From: Taiwanofungus camphoratus
Lineage: Eukaryota > Basidiomycota > Agaricomycetes > Polyporales > Taiwanofungaceae
Direction of reading: 5' to 3'
Length of the DNA stretch: 64,000 bases
Assembly: GCA_003999685.1 (NCBI GenBank)
Contig: CP021226.1
Location: 2,294,001 to 2,358,000, forward strand
Below the pieces are notes generated by a model, which did not search any database, had not been told where the DNA came from, and was given only the letters and a program-made list of their open reading frames with translations. Shown here one piece after another: positions 10,745 through 23,099 of the stretch (position 1 is its first letter; each line of letters starts with the position of its first letter). The translations under genes and the position numbers were made by a program.

Positions 10745-13700
10745 ATGGGCTCAGAATTGCAATGTCCATGCGAAAGTGGCTCGAGCAGGACATGGCAAAA
10801 TGCCCGTCCTACACCCATTCAGACGCCTGCAAACGGGCAGCGCCCATCTTCATCCCGTCAACCCTGGACATATCGCAGTCCATACAGTAATGGTCGTATG
10901 GGAGATAATTTGCACGCAAAGAGCGCATCGAGCAATTCAGGTAATCATACGGCGAGAATGACGGTCATACAGGAGCCGCATTTTCCGAGCGCATCGTCCT
11001 CACGTCAGCCTAATAAGAGGCCGCGATTGGAGGAGTCATCCAAGTACTTTCCAGGTACGTGAATGAATGTGAGTCACAAAGCATACAGCTGATGCTCTTG
11101 TCATTATTGTCTGTACTCTTATAGACAGCAAAGCGATGAACATGTCGTCGGGACGTAGCGACATCTTGCGAAACAGCCGAATACCTCGCTATCCAGAACC
11201 CATAACAATTGAAGATGACGACGACGTTGGTGTCCCCATCCAGTCGTTGTACTACCGTCCAAACCGTGAACGGAGTAGTTCCAGCCCGGATCCGCTTAAT
11301 AGTCTTCCGGACAACCGCCAAACACGTACTGTTCAACCGCACCCGCAATCTGTAGCCCCTCACGCATTCGAGCGCCATTCAGGTGATGCACAGCCGCTTC
11401 GTGCTTTAGCACCTGATGGCGACGCAACCATGCGGCTGCGGCAGCGGTTGGGTCAATCCGGAAACCGGGACTCAATGGCCGAGCCTGAGGTTACGACGGT
11501 CGAGGACATGGAGAAAGCCGTGGACGCATCTGAGCTTGATGAGATTCAGTCTGCATCAGGCTTTGAGGAGCGGCCAACGACAACGATGCCCGGTAGAAGT
11601 CCAGTATTACCGACTGGACATGTACAGCGTATTGCCAAAGGGTACGAGACACCGAGACCGAGGGAACTAAACTTACTCAAAATGGATGCGAAGAAGCCGT
11701 CCTCCCTGAAGGATAAAATGAGGGGTAAAGATATGAAGGTTAGTTTGCCTGAATCTGTCACCTATCTAATGGCGCTCAGACATCGAACATGTGATAGCTC
11801 ATCAGGGAACCTGTCCCTGGAGGTAACGGTGATGCCAAGGATCCCCTAACATCAACCTCCGGATTCATCATTGGCGGAAACAGGAAATCAACGAAGAAGT
11901 CTGCGCAGACTGTCCGACAGATACAGTTGCCCCTCGAGGCATGGTCTTTGGGATGCTGCATTTTAAAGAATGATGACAACGATACCGTCACACCACACTG
12001 TTGGCTGACGTTCAGTTCCGAGTTGGGAGGTGTGATTTCTGTTAGGCCTTCGGCTGATGGGCCAATACAGTATCGGTGCAGACTCGATCGAGACGTGGAG
12101 GCATTCACGGTACGAGTCGTACTGTTGGTTGCTAGGGATATGGCTTACTGTATGCGGTCAGTACACTAAAGCACCATACGACGACAGTGTGGTGATTCAG
12201 ATGAGAACTTCTCGTCCGACCCCACACAGCAAGAATAAGCAGCAGACCCCGGAATTCGATCCCGGTAATGTCGATCTTTCGATCTATGGCATCGAGCGAG
12301 CTCATGTCTACGATAGGCTCCCGCGGAATGGACGGCCTCCTCACTTTTAAATTCATCACGAAGCATGCCAACTGGTCGAACGGACAGCCATACCATGATC
12401 TCGTCGAGGCACTCAGGAGTTCAATTCGCCGTGCCGAAAGTTTGATGTGAGTTTCCCGCAATTCCTCCTTGAGTTCTTGAATTCACTCTTTTACAGAGGC
12501 ACCAGCGCGCAGTCGTGTTGGGAGCAAGCGGTCAAGGCGGCGGACTGGAAACGACTAGAGCTAGAACGGAAAGGCCTCAATGTTTCTGGCGCGAACGAAT
12601 CTACTGCCTCGCCTACTGCGTCCGACCAACTATCACCTCTAGCAGCAAAGCAGAGACCGGTACCTAGACCTACATAGTACGTCACCTGCTTTACGTCGTA
12701 TTTCAATGTGTTTTGTAAGAAGTGTCCACTCGTCTTCCTCGACCAACAGTAAAGGCGCTGCTGCTGCCTCGGAACACCCATTCCTAACGACTAGAAAATC
12801 TCTTCGACTCCGTTCTCAAACTACTCCATCACCAGAACCCGAAGAGCTGTACGTAAAGCATGAATGTACCGCAAGCGTCTGGAACACTGATATCGTACAA
12901 TTTGACGATAGAATTCTAGTGTATCCACCTTCTGGCGCAGGTGCAATTAACATTAACAGAAGCGATATCAAGCGATTGCAACCTGGCCAATACCTCAATG
13001 ATACGCTTATCGAGTTTGGCCTGAAGTAGGTCGACCCATATTGGTCTCGACTAGATTGAGGAGACTGACCAACTTGCAGGCTGTGGCTAGCTGATCTGCG
13101 ACAGAACAATCCTGAGCTTGCGGAGCAAGTGCATGTCTTCAGCTCATTCTTTTACAAGAAGTTGAACGTCAAAAAGTGAGTGCCTGATGTATATACCGCG
13201 TTTTCTCTTGGCTGATCAGCGACGTTCAGCAAAGAAGAGGGATACCAAAGTGTACGTAAATGGACCTCAAAGTTCGACTTGTTCAAGAAGAAGTATATTG
13301 TTGTGCCGATCAACGAGCAGTAAGGGCTTTGTCCTACTCATTTTACCTATACTGAAGACGAGATACGACTGTAGTTTTCATTGGTACTTGGCTATTATTC
13401 ACAATCCGGAACATATCCTTGCACCTCCACCCCCGGAGCCAGTTTCTATCTCAAGACCAATGACACGGAAACGGAAACGTCAGTCAGAGGCTTTCGAAGC
13501 AGAAGCATTCGGCGCAGAGGCGACGCGAAAAGACACGAAACCTCTGCCTGTGGAGTGCAGTCCTAACTCGATGGATGAAGAGATCATCGTGGACTCTGAG
13601 GGCGAACTGGAAGTCGAACGATTGATCGAGCCTACCCGTTCTTGTTCGATCGGAGACGAGGGCCCTCGTTCGTCATATGTCGTGGACGCTGCAGCGGACT

Positions 13701-14853
13701 GCCCGGACCTAATGAATGTCGAGCTCGAATATCCAACATCGCGTGCTGGAAGTCCTGAAGTAATGGACGTTGAGGAGGTCTCAACAGATGGTAACAAGAT
13801 TGAAGAAAATCCCTCCGTTGACCCTAGCGCTGAAGTACGTCCTACTTCGAATCCGACTTCAGCGTCGGTCCAGTGTGAAGACGCCGTGTCAAAGAGTATC
13901 GAGCCTTCCAAGTTCTATGCTTCCCCGACCTGGGCAAGAAAGGGTAAAGAAAAGGCAACATCTCCCTTATCTGTCAATCTTGACGTCGATGATGAGCCGT
14001 TGGGCGAGGAAGCGGACGAACTCGCTGCTTCGGAAACTGGCGAACCTGAACGACATCTGTTTGTAATCCTTGCACGTCCTGTCTTCTGTGTACTGATGTC
14101 TTCACAACCGTCATGCAGTACCTACATATTTATTTTCGACTCGCTCGGCTCTAAACATCCTCAGGCGATTAAGACTCTTACCAGATATCTTCAGTTGGAG
14201 GCAAAGGACAAAAAAGGGCTCGACAGCACTAGCCAAGCGCAGGGTAAAGGTGCCTTGGTATGTCAAGTCACCTCTGACATACTTGCAGCTGGCTAATATA
14301 ATTGATATTGGTCAGGTCCCTAGTCAGCCAAACTATTGTGACTGTGGAGTGTACGTTTTGCATTTCGTGCGGACTTTCTTGAAAGACCCTCTTCGTTACT
14401 CTGAGCTCATCCTTGTAAGCATGCCTCCGCGTCAAACCCTTTAGATTTTTCAGCTTATCAAATCCTCATTCATTGCATATCTATCAGACTACAAAGGCAA
14501 AGGGATATCCCGCAGAGCAACGAAAAGTGGACTGGGAAGGTACTGTGGTTGATGACCTCCGGAACGAGCTCACAGAGCGCATTACACTACTTGCGGACGC
14601 GTGGAAGCAAGATAGACTGGCGAAGGAAGAGTTACGTAAAAAGGAGGCGACTGAACGGCCGACGGAGGAAAATAAGGCAGATACAACAACACCTTCAGCG
14701 TCAGTCGTCGACGCTTCGGACGACGAGATCATCATTGCGGATGTAGAAATGGTCTCGAAGCCGCCATCCTCCAAGCCGGCGAGTCGTATACGCCCGAAGG
14801 CTATAGCCCGAGGTGGGACAAAGGCAGAGGGCGCGGAGCGTCTACGTGGCTAA
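10745..14853 (+). CDS. ULP2: SUMO-specific protease, Ulp2/SENP6-7 type
   Basis: This C48 cysteine protease removes SUMO, preferentially chains, in the nucleus. Thirteen exons (10745-11054, 11125-11738, 11798-12109, 12162-12264, 12317-12446, 12497-12676, 12750-13025, 13080-13175, 13230-13319, 13375-14058, 14119-14257, 14316-14414, 14488-14853) give 1132 residues. After about 600 poorly conserved residues comes the catalytic core: LKPGQYLND-like RLQPGQYLNDTLIEFGLK, then FFYKKLN, His706 in HFHWYLAIIHNPEH, Asp939 in FIFDSLGSKHP, and Gln982/Cys988 in VPSQPNYCDCGVYVLHF. About 230 residues separate His from Asp, the long insert that marks the Ulp2/SENP6-7 branch. Acidic hydrophobic patches in the insert and tail resemble SUMO-interacting motifs. 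The start codon is the first plausible ATG; an upstream exon is possible. The core is secure and the N-terminal exons moderately so. Confidence 0.87.
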
Positions 14854-15630
14854 CATCATGTTACTTTATCAATTGACCCTTTCTCTCATTCATATATTAT
14901 GACTCTTCGTAGACTCGTACATCACGCTCTCGTCATCTCACACTGAATTCGCTCGCTCACCATCGCATCCGTGTCTACTGTATCATTATTCAATTACCGT
15001 TGCTTTACTTTTTACATTGCAACTTGATTTTTCAAGAAACAATTGTCTAACAGCCCGGAGCAGTCTGGGCGGATAGCAGGCTCAGTTCTGACAATACAAT
15101 GCGCATGAAAAAAGATCATGAATTCAAGAGGGACTGCACGTACGCTGCGTGGTCCATTTGCACGGTCATGTGGCGTGCACCCAGCCAAGGCAGCTGGGCC
15201 GACTAGACCAGCTTGGGGCACTTGTCTCAGCTCGCCACCGGCAGCTCAGCCAGGCCAGCGCACCATGGACATATTCAGTGATCTGCTACACGGAAATGTG
15301 CTGTGTGCTGTGTAGCGCCCTCATCGGTTTCAAGCACCTGCGTCAGGCAACTAGGCTGGCTGTGTCCGGGAGTATCTGATCAATGGCGCTCTGTCTAACA
15401 CGGTGCTCCCCTACTATGCATTCCTGGCGGTTTCATTGTCTTCGGCAGGTCCAGCCTACAATTGGCCCCCTCTTTTATGGCTTCAGCCCCCTATTTGAAC
15501 CCGTCAAAGTGCATGCCATGACATAGCCACCCCTATCGCTCATTTTTGTCTCCTATAGGTAAAGTGCGCCTATCGAATTCCTACAAGATGGGACGCCGTG
15601 CCACTCGTCCTATCCTTTCGACCCAGGATA
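14854..15630. other. Intergenic, ULP2 to second F-box gene
   Basis: No gene is recognised. An ATG at 15588 opens a 25-codon frame ending before the F-box gene's first splice site; it could be an upstream ORF. Confidence 0.5.
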
Positions 15631-17237
15631 ATGCCCCTCACTCTGAAGCGGTCTCGCCGCGTTGAGTTGACCCGGTCACTCGTTGATGTCGTGAAGTCGA
15701 TATACACTTCGGAGTAAGCCTCGACGATTATGTCCGTGTCTCATGGACTGACGTAAAGCCATCAGCAGGACTCGGAGAGAACTAGCATTTTGTGAGAAAT
15801 CATGGGCATCTTTCATACACTCTGGTTGACGAGGGTGACGCAGCCAAAACGGTTGATTCTTCCAATATCCTGCGTAAACACTACGGATCACGAAAGCAAC
15901 ATCGCATAATGCGACTGCCTAACGAACTTTTGGCGCACATCTTCGTCCTCGGTGCTGAGGACGATGGCATGTTTGCAGTGACAGTTTCACACGTATGCAG
16001 GGCCTGGCGTAGTTTGGCGTTGCATACGCCTTCGTTGTGGAGGCGTGTATCCCTCGACTCGCGCCTATACATGTGGAAGTATCGCATATATCGCGCGAAG
16101 GCCTGTACCTTGGACATCCAGCTCATCCCCCGGCATTCTATTTCAGAATGGCCATATTATACCGACTACATTGATGTCCACACCGTGCAATCATACATGC
16201 ATCTCGTGACACCTTATATGCGTCGTTGGCGTTCATTAGAAATCAGGTTCGAACTTGACGCACCATATCTATGGAACGCAGCTTTGTCTGCATGCTGTGG
16301 GCACTCTCCGTCAGTGCAAGCGGTCGCCCTTCAAAAGCTTTCTTTAGTGTATCCCGGTAATGATGACACTAAAGAGTTCACTTTGTTCGGCGGCTATGCG
16401 CCCCGTCTCCGGGAAGTTACATTATGTGGCATTCGATTAGCATGGCTTCCATCGCTATTCCAGAATCTGACTTTTCTCGACTATACTCATCATGGATTTA
16501 CACGTGGACTGGAGGCTGCCTCTGAAGTATTGTATTTACTCCAGGTCTCCCATCGCCTTGAGCAACTGCGTATTGCATTCCCGTGGAGAGGAGACAGCGC
16601 TACTCGCTACTTGGTCCCTACGCCACATCCTGTTCGCTTACCACATCTTCGCTCCCTCGAAGTCAGCATACAGGGACCGGACATACCTTCTGCGCTCACG
16701 TACGTCCTCCTTCGATTCTCCGCACCATCCGTCCGCACGTTGCACCTCGCATCCCGCTATCCTTTCCGTCGACCCACAATTTTCCCTCGCCTCCGCCATG
16801 TCCTCAGGGCCCTCCCGCACTTCCCCCTTCTCGAGGATCTCCAACTCGAACATGGTTGGCTCGATCCAAACTTTGTTTTTCCTCTTCTGCATAGTCTTTC
16901 CTGCTTGCGACGTCTGGCTGTGGCCGGGCCCCGCGTGACAGGCCCATTCCTCATTGGTTTGACTGAAGCATTGCGGGTGCGGCAGTTCCAGGGCAAAGGT
17001 GTACTCCCCCTGAAGGTGTTGGAACTGGACCATTGCGAAACCTTGTCGGCCGAGGCAATTGTGGACTGTGTAAAACGTAGGTCAGGTGCATCCTCGTTGG
17101 CATTTGAGGCCCTTCATATTCGGGAATGTACGGGCGTCAATTTGTCGGCATTGCGCAGGCTCAAGGGGACTGGGATGCAAATACGGACATGGGTACGGGG
17201 GATGGAGATTGATTTCGCGAAGATGTCCCCTTGCTAA
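15631..17237 (+). CDS. F-box protein (mushroom type)
   Basis: This is a likely SCF ubiquitin-ligase adaptor. The body is one long exon encoding the F-box (MRLPNELLAHIFVLGAED, then VSHVCRAWRSLALHTPSLWRRV) and a leucine-rich C-terminal region. The F-box ATG at 15909 would give 442 residues. I prefer a model with two small 5' exons (15631-15713, 15769-15791) joined to 15844-17237, giving 499 residues. Both introns have good donors (GTAAGC, GTGAGA) and the joins stay in frame, adding the basic helical leader usual in this family. The first acceptor is a NAGNAG site (CAGCAG), so a one-codon variant may exist. The core is certain; the leader is inferred. The protein resembles the F-box protein at 38.7-40.8 kb in the F-box and the TPSLW motif. 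Confidence 0.78.
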
Positions 17238-17598
17238 CAACTGACTTCACTACCGCCTTCTAATCTTGACATACATTATATTAATGCTTGATCATCGTAT
17301 AGCAATAATTAGCTTGCCTTTAAAGAAACATTTTCTCTCATACTTGACCATCGCGCAGTCGGGATATTAATAAGGTACTTGAGTACCGGATTGCTATACC
17401 AGAGCGCCGATGTTAGAAAGGGCAGCTTTGGAAATATTCAGTGAATTGGAATCTAATGCTTGACTGGCTCTCTGGTATGTAATACAATGTCAATCTACAT
17501 TGCCTTCAAATTTGTTAGAATGATGAGCTGTTCTTCGCCACTCCACATCTCTTCTATAGTAGTCTGTCCACACCGGCATCACCAATGGAGAAGGGTTC
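17238..17598. other. Intergenic between convergent genes
   Basis: This AT-rich segment holds both 3' ends. It contains a 14-bp imperfect inverted repeat (17395-17408 with 17466-17479, 12 of 14 matching). It is otherwise featureless. Confidence 0.5.
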
Positions 17599-18722
17599 TT
17601 ATCTCAACGATGGATTGACCGCGGTGTACCCTCCATCGATGATGATTTCCTGGCCATTCGTGTAACATCCAGCGGGAGACACGAGGTATATAACGGTTCC
17701 CGCCACCTCCTCGCCTCTGCAACCGACTGTAAATAGTAGCTGTAGAGGTATGCACATATACTCACGTTCCAGGCCTTCCTTCGGGTACAGGGACGATTGT
17801 GTGGCCCACAGTATCAACGAGATCGGGCGTGATGTTCTCATAGGTCATCTCTGACTCGTAGACACCCGGCGCTACACTGCATACACGGACGGGTATCTTT
17901 CTCAGAGCAAGCTCCGTTGCGAGCATCTTGGTGAGGTGAGTCGCAGCAGCCTTGCTACTATTGTATCCAAACTGCAAGGCGAATCGTGAGTCCGACAGAT
18001 CACCAGAAACGGGAGTATCCTCTTACATGTCTTTGTGCAAGCTTGATGTTGCCACTGATGCTGGTGACATTGATTACGCACGACGTATAGCCCGGGATAT
18101 CCAGGCTGCCTTTTGTAAGGAGGCCTAAAAAGGCGGTTGTCATGAAGTAGATGGAGAATGTGTTGATCCTGTGTACGCGCTCCCACTCCTCGAACGACTC
18201 GTGGTTGAAAAGGGCACGGCCGAGCGTTTCGGCGTCTTTGTGTTCTGGTGCCTTCGGATCATTGAAAAAGGGAGAAAGCGGTCCATTCATCCCTGCACTA
18301 GATGGTACAATTATTCATGATCAGGGCTGGAAAAGAGCAAGCACACTGAGACCTCCTACTTGTTGACCAAAATGTGTAGCTGCCCCTCTTTCGATGCGAT
18401 GAATTCTTGAGCGGCAGATATGCTAGCCTTTTCGCCGACATCTAACACCAGTCTAACAGGAAGATGTGACATGAGTTTGACGATCAACGACTCTGACTTC
18501 GTTGACCACTCACGGTATAATTTCGCCCACCTTGGATTCCTGTGCAAAAGACGCAGCCGCCCTCTCCAACACTTCCTTTCTGCGTCCCGTAATGTAGACC
18601 TTCGCACCATTCGCTGCAAACCCCTTTGCAATCATCCAGCCAATCCCCGTTCCACCTCCGGTAATGAGAGCCACTCGACCCTGCAAATCATACAACTTAT
18701 TGAGGCGGTAAGACTCGGCCAT
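17599..18722 (-). CDS. Short-chain dehydrogenase/reductase
   Basis: This is an NAD(P)-dependent oxidoreductase of the classical SDR family. Five exons (minus strand: 18514-18722, 18360-18452, 18027-18297, 17766-17971, 17599-17716) give 298 residues. The cofactor loop is TGGGTGIG near residue 20, followed by YITGRR, which suggests NADP(H) preference. NAG is restored across the 18298-18359 intron. The active site has INVTSISGN and YNSSK (Tyr-x-x-x-Lys), and the C terminus is NGQEIIIDGGYTA. The long insert EHKDAETLGRAL resembles fungal proteins annotated as 3-oxoacyl-ACP-reductase-like or rhamnolipid-type SDRs; the real substrate is unknown. It is divergent from the flavoprotein gene at 19252, so the two may share regulation. 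Confidence 0.87.
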
Positions 18723-19251
18723 TGTAGAGGTGTGAACGATAGAAGTGGATCCTGCGAAGGACACACTCGTCGTACAGGCGTCATTATATAGCGTGGAAGA
18801 GCCTTCCCTGTTGTCGGACTCCCGGACCGCCCAATACCTTCATGCTATCATTTATCGACATATTGTTGGTCATGAATAAATGATGAACAGTGATTTTGAG
18901 GGGGTCGTTTGCAACAGGCGACGGAGAAAAGGTTGGTCTACGGAGTCAGAAAGTTGCTGAAGTAGTCGGTGACTGTCGTTCCAGACTCCTTCTTCCATAA
19001 TGTACTAGTACTGAATGGCGGGAAACGATTCTGAGGTGCATGTGTCCCAACTTATCGTCGCCATTTCTATGTCAATCACTTATAAACATGTCTATGCTAC
19101 GCTACAGTAGTCACTGACTCACAAGCTCGGTTCATATCTGGGATGTACGTATCAAGAGAGCGGCCATTCTGAGACACTCCCAATATCGATGGCATGACCC
19201 TCAAGTCCCTTCGTGATTTTGGCTACGTGCACAGTCACTCCACTTGCTCCC
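18723..19251. promoter_or_regulatory. Divergent promoter, SDR / flavoprotein, with overlapping uORF
   Basis: The 529 bp lie between two divergent start codons. An ATG at 19194 opens a 22-codon frame (19194-19262) that runs over the flavoprotein ATG at 19252 in another frame. This would reduce initiation at the main start if transcripts begin upstream of it. No consensus binding site was picked out. Confidence 0.5.
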
Positions 19252-20858
19252 ATGTGTGGTAATCCATTATCTGCTGGGTTCGACTGCATCGTGGTCGGTT
19301 CGGGACATGCAGGAAGCTGTGCAGCTCTATCAGCCGTCCAATCTGGCTGCAAGCGCGTACTGATAGTAGAAAAAGGCCCCAAAGGCTGGGTTGGCGGTAA
19401 TGGGTACTTCACTGCAGGCGCGCATCGTACAGTTCACGGCGGCCTTCAGGATCTACTCCCACTGGTCAAGAATGTCTCCGCAGAGTTGGCATCGACGATC
19501 GACATGGATCCTTATTCTCCTGAAGAGTTCACTTCCGACATCATGCGGCTGGGGGATGCCAAGTCCGATCCAGAAATGGTGAAAGCCGTTGTTGAGGATT
19601 CAAGAGACGCAATTGGCTGGCTTGCGGAGCACGTCGAAGTGCCTTTCATCTTCTCCTTCCATAGACAAGCGTACTCGGTCAATGGACGGCAAAAGTTCTG
19701 GGGCGGTATGGTCCTCAGCGTCGAGGACGGGGGAAAGGGCCTCATCGCGGCGCACCAGCGAGCGCTGGAAAGAGCTGGTGTTGAGGTGTGGTTCGATACG
19801 CCCGTCGTGGACCTAATAATCGACGATAGAACAGTCACGGGAGTCGTGGTCTTGTGCAAAGGCGAGAAGGTATACCTCTCTGCTGCCGCTGTCGTCCTAG
19901 CGTGTGGTGGATTTGAGTCCAGTGCCGAGTTGCGCACGAAATATTTGGGACCAGATTGGCAGCGAGCCAAGGTAGAATTTGCACGCATCATCTGCAAGAG
20001 CCAAAGTTAAATCTGATGCAGGTCCGTGGCACGCCATACAACACCGGTGACGGTCTCAAGCTTGGGAGGTCTGTCGGTGCAAAGCAGGTTGGAGACTTCG
20101 AACACTGTCATTCTACGTGTTGGGACGCGAATGCGCCCGATGACCGGGGCGATCGCGTTCTCAGCAATCAGTTCACCAAGTCAGGTTATCCGCTTGGAAT
20201 CATGGTGAACGCACACGGGAGTCGCTTCGTCGACGAGGGACACGATTTCCGCAATTATACGTATGCTAAGTTTGGCAGAGAGATACTATATCAGCCTGGC
20301 GGATATGCCTTCCAGATCTGGGATTCACAGGTCACCGACTGGTTGCGCAAGGAAGAATATGGCGATGACGTTGTCGAGAACGTATGGGCCGACAACATCG
20401 AGGAATTAGCGGACAAGCTTGTTCTGAAGGGCCTCGAAAACAAAAAACTTTTTGTCGAGACTGTAATATCGTATAATGCGGCAGTACGAGCTTCCAGACT
20501 TGAGAGCCCCTGGAAAGACTGGGACCCAGCAGTCAAGGATGGTTTATCGACGCTATCCTCTAACGTTGCGCTCGAGCCTCCAAAGTCGAACTGGGCTTTA
20601 CCTCTCGAACAGCCGCCCTTCCTGGCCGTGAAAGTGACGTGCGGGATTACATTCACGTTTGGGGGGCTTGCGATTGAGCCTAACTCCGCCTCTGTGATCT
20701 CTGAGACCACGGGGAGACCCATTCCCGGGCTGTTTTGCACAGGAGAGCTTGTCGGAGGACTATTCTACGAAAATTATCCTGGAGGAAGTGGGCTTACCGC
20801 AGGTGCGGTATTTGGCCGAAAGGCTGGTCGTGAGGCTGCAAAATTTGCCAAAATTTAG
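19252..20858 (+). CDS. FAD-dependent dehydrogenase, tricarballylate dehydrogenase (TcuA)-like
   Basis: This flavoprotein belongs to the fumarate reductase/succinate dehydrogenase superfamily (FAD_binding_2). Two exons (19252-19971, 20022-20858) give 518 residues. The N terminus has the dinucleotide loop DCIVVGSGHAGSCAALSA, then VEKGPKGWVGGNGYFTAGAH, matching the TcuA-type GGN turn. LACGGFESS lies mid-protein and RGTPYNTGDGLKLGRSVGA follows the intron. The end, GLFCTGELVGGLFYENYPGG then SGLTAGAVFGRKAG, is the usual FAD-binding closure. In bacteria TcuA oxidises tricarballylate to cis-aconitate; fungal substrates are not established. There is no signal peptide, so a cytosolic place is likely. 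The start is the first ATG; upstream in-frame codons begin with GTG only. Confidence 0.85.
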
Positions 20859-21339
20859 ACTGAACGTAAGCTTGCACCGGTCCAATACACCGTTTCTGAT
20901 GGTGTATGGTCCCGAGTATTGAGTCAGCAAGCTTGTACTTTCTTCCTACAAGACCAATCGCCGTATCATATCTAGCCCGTGTAGGCCATTTCCTTGACAT
21001 TATGGAGGTTAACGGCTTCCGATAGTGGTCACTGATTTATGCATGTTGTAGTTGTCGGATCATTGTAGGTATGGAATGTTAGAACTTGATCAGAAGGATT
21101 GGTGTACCTTTACTTTCTGCCACATCCCTGAGTTATGTGAGCCCCCACAGACAGCGCAAAAATCTCTCGGGCTCTTCCCAATGTATCTGTTATCTCAGCA
21201 ACTCGGCCAGCAGGATCGAAACTAACAGTGATTGTGATGTTCTAACTTATATGTTTCAATTACCCTGTCCTGGTAAACATTACTATATCTTCAGATAAAT
21301 GGTTGGTGTACTTTGCTTACCAATACGGTGTCGCTTATA
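20859..21339. other. Intergenic, flavoprotein to pseudogene
   Basis: No coding potential is recognised. The flavoprotein terminator should lie here. Confidence 0.5.
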
Positions 21340-22317
21340 CTCATATCGCACCATACAATGTGCACCTTCAATAATGACCATATTACCTTATTTCAAAGAC
21401 CATGTTCATCGTGGAAAACGTTGGTGAACAGCACACAGTGCAAGTTCGACTGAGATATGTCGGAATTGACTTGCCAACGAAGATCTGGGAGCGCGACAAG
21501 ACACCAAGATCCTTTGTCGAAAGTTCATTTCTTGAGATACAGTCTCTATGGGTGTAGAATTGTCGAGAGGTTAGTGAACAACAAGGGCCGATTCCCAAGA
21601 CGATGGCTCCGTGGTAGCTTCGTTTGGGGAAGTAGGATGATACCCAAGTCTGGAAATGCACAGCCTGCTCTTCTTGGTTGAGAGCCTTGTCGCGGAATGG
21701 GCGGTAAAGTGTGGTACGTCGATTGTGGCTAGACTCATATCTATGTGATCGCCCAGGTGCGCCGTGTCTCCGTAGCGGGGTATATCCCATACACAACGAA
21801 ACGACGGACGTACGCAGTGAACAGCCCCCAAGTTTCAGGGGCAACTTGTCAACATGCGCAAGAAGCGGTAATGTCTGACAATTTCCCAGCATCCGAGGAC
21901 GGCGAACCACCAGCTGTGACGCTGTTTGAGCTTGACTGTTGAGGTATTTGTGTGATTTTGTCAACTTCAACAAACCATCGGAGGGATTTTGCGAGTTCCA
22001 GTCCGCGCCTTTGCATCGCTGCTGCCTGTGTGTCTCTATCAGGGCTGCGGAATGCTTTGAGTTCGTCGGAGAAGTACAGCGTGGGGCCGGGATAATCGTA
22101 GAGGTTCAGAAGGACGAGGCCGAGATTGCAGGACATGGTATAAGGAATCGTTCGTCGGGATGTGGCTAGATTGACCATGAACATGGTTCTATGGCAAGTT
22201 CAGAAGTTACGGACATTCATACCATGGAAGAATGTTGTCTATGCCCGGATGTTTGCAACGGCACACTTTTTCGTAGCAGAGCACGGCGCCCTTGCTATCC
22301 ATAAGACCGATTGACAT
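21340..22317 (-). pseudogene. Decayed tandem copy of the alpha/beta hydrolase
   Basis: This is a degraded duplicate of the intact hydrolase at 23100-24413, on the same strand. Exon 1 begins at 22317 with a recognisable MSIGLMDSKGAVLCYE (intact copy: MPVGLVDDMGTVLYYE) but soon diverges. Exon 2 keeps LVLLNLYDYPGPTLYFSDEL and MQRRGLELAKSLRWF (intact: MQARGLEFAAFLRWF), and in another frame LGNCQTLPLLAHVDKLP, next to the nucleophile region. Exon 3 keeps RPFRDKALNQEEQAVHFQT and WVSSYF. Frame changes within exon 2, loss of the GWSSGN nucleophile elbow as an open frame, and loss of the C-terminal histidine region show it cannot make the enzyme. The divergence suggests an old duplication. Confidence 0.8.
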
Positions 22318-23099
22318 GAAGGTTACTTACCGGAGGGGGCTTCAGAATAGAGGCTGAGCCCTATGCACCCTTTTAAGCCTGAATGGGAAGGGTTCCGAGT
22401 TGAAATAATCGAGGTACTGCGTTGCGCCATTCAGGTCACCGGAAGAAACGTATATCTGATAGCACACCCACAGATGCTTTACTGGTTTTTGCATCAATAT
22501 GAATGGTTAGTAAGATAGATCCCGATTTTGTACGAGACAGTTGGCCAGACTGCTAGCACACACTCTTCACGCACTATCAATCATCTCCGAATTCCGAGAT
22601 TGTGGGAGGTTGCAAAGCACATCGATGACGGGTGATCTGGGGCAAACACTCAGAATGCAATTGTACGTAGACTGGTCGTACCATTCAATAATGACAATGA
22701 GTTGTATACCGCATTTTGCCAGGTTCGATAGAGCTGAGCCCATCTAAGGGGAAAGGGCGGTACAGTGAATTCCTTCCTACGATCTTCATAGCCGCTCGTC
22801 GTTGCGTTTTCCGGACTTGCTCATGTAAATGATGCAGGCAGCTTACAATTCAAAAAGGACAGGTTTACCAACCGCTTGTTATTTTCGGCGCCTACATACC
22901 TGAAGGAGATTGAAGCACTAAGGTGAAAGAAATCAGGATTCCAGGACTGATGCAGTCGCCTCATATGCACATTTCGGAACGAGTGCTGAGCGACACATTA
23001 CTGGAAATTCCTAGCATTGCGGCTACAATCAGAGAGGAGTTCCATGCCCCATCGACACCTTGTCATGCCGAAATCGACTTCAGTAAATGCAAAAACGAG
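22318..23099. other. Intergenic, pseudogene to intact hydrolase
   Basis: Nothing is recognised in these 782 bp. They represent the spacer of the tandem duplication and the terminator of the intact copy. Confidence 0.5.
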
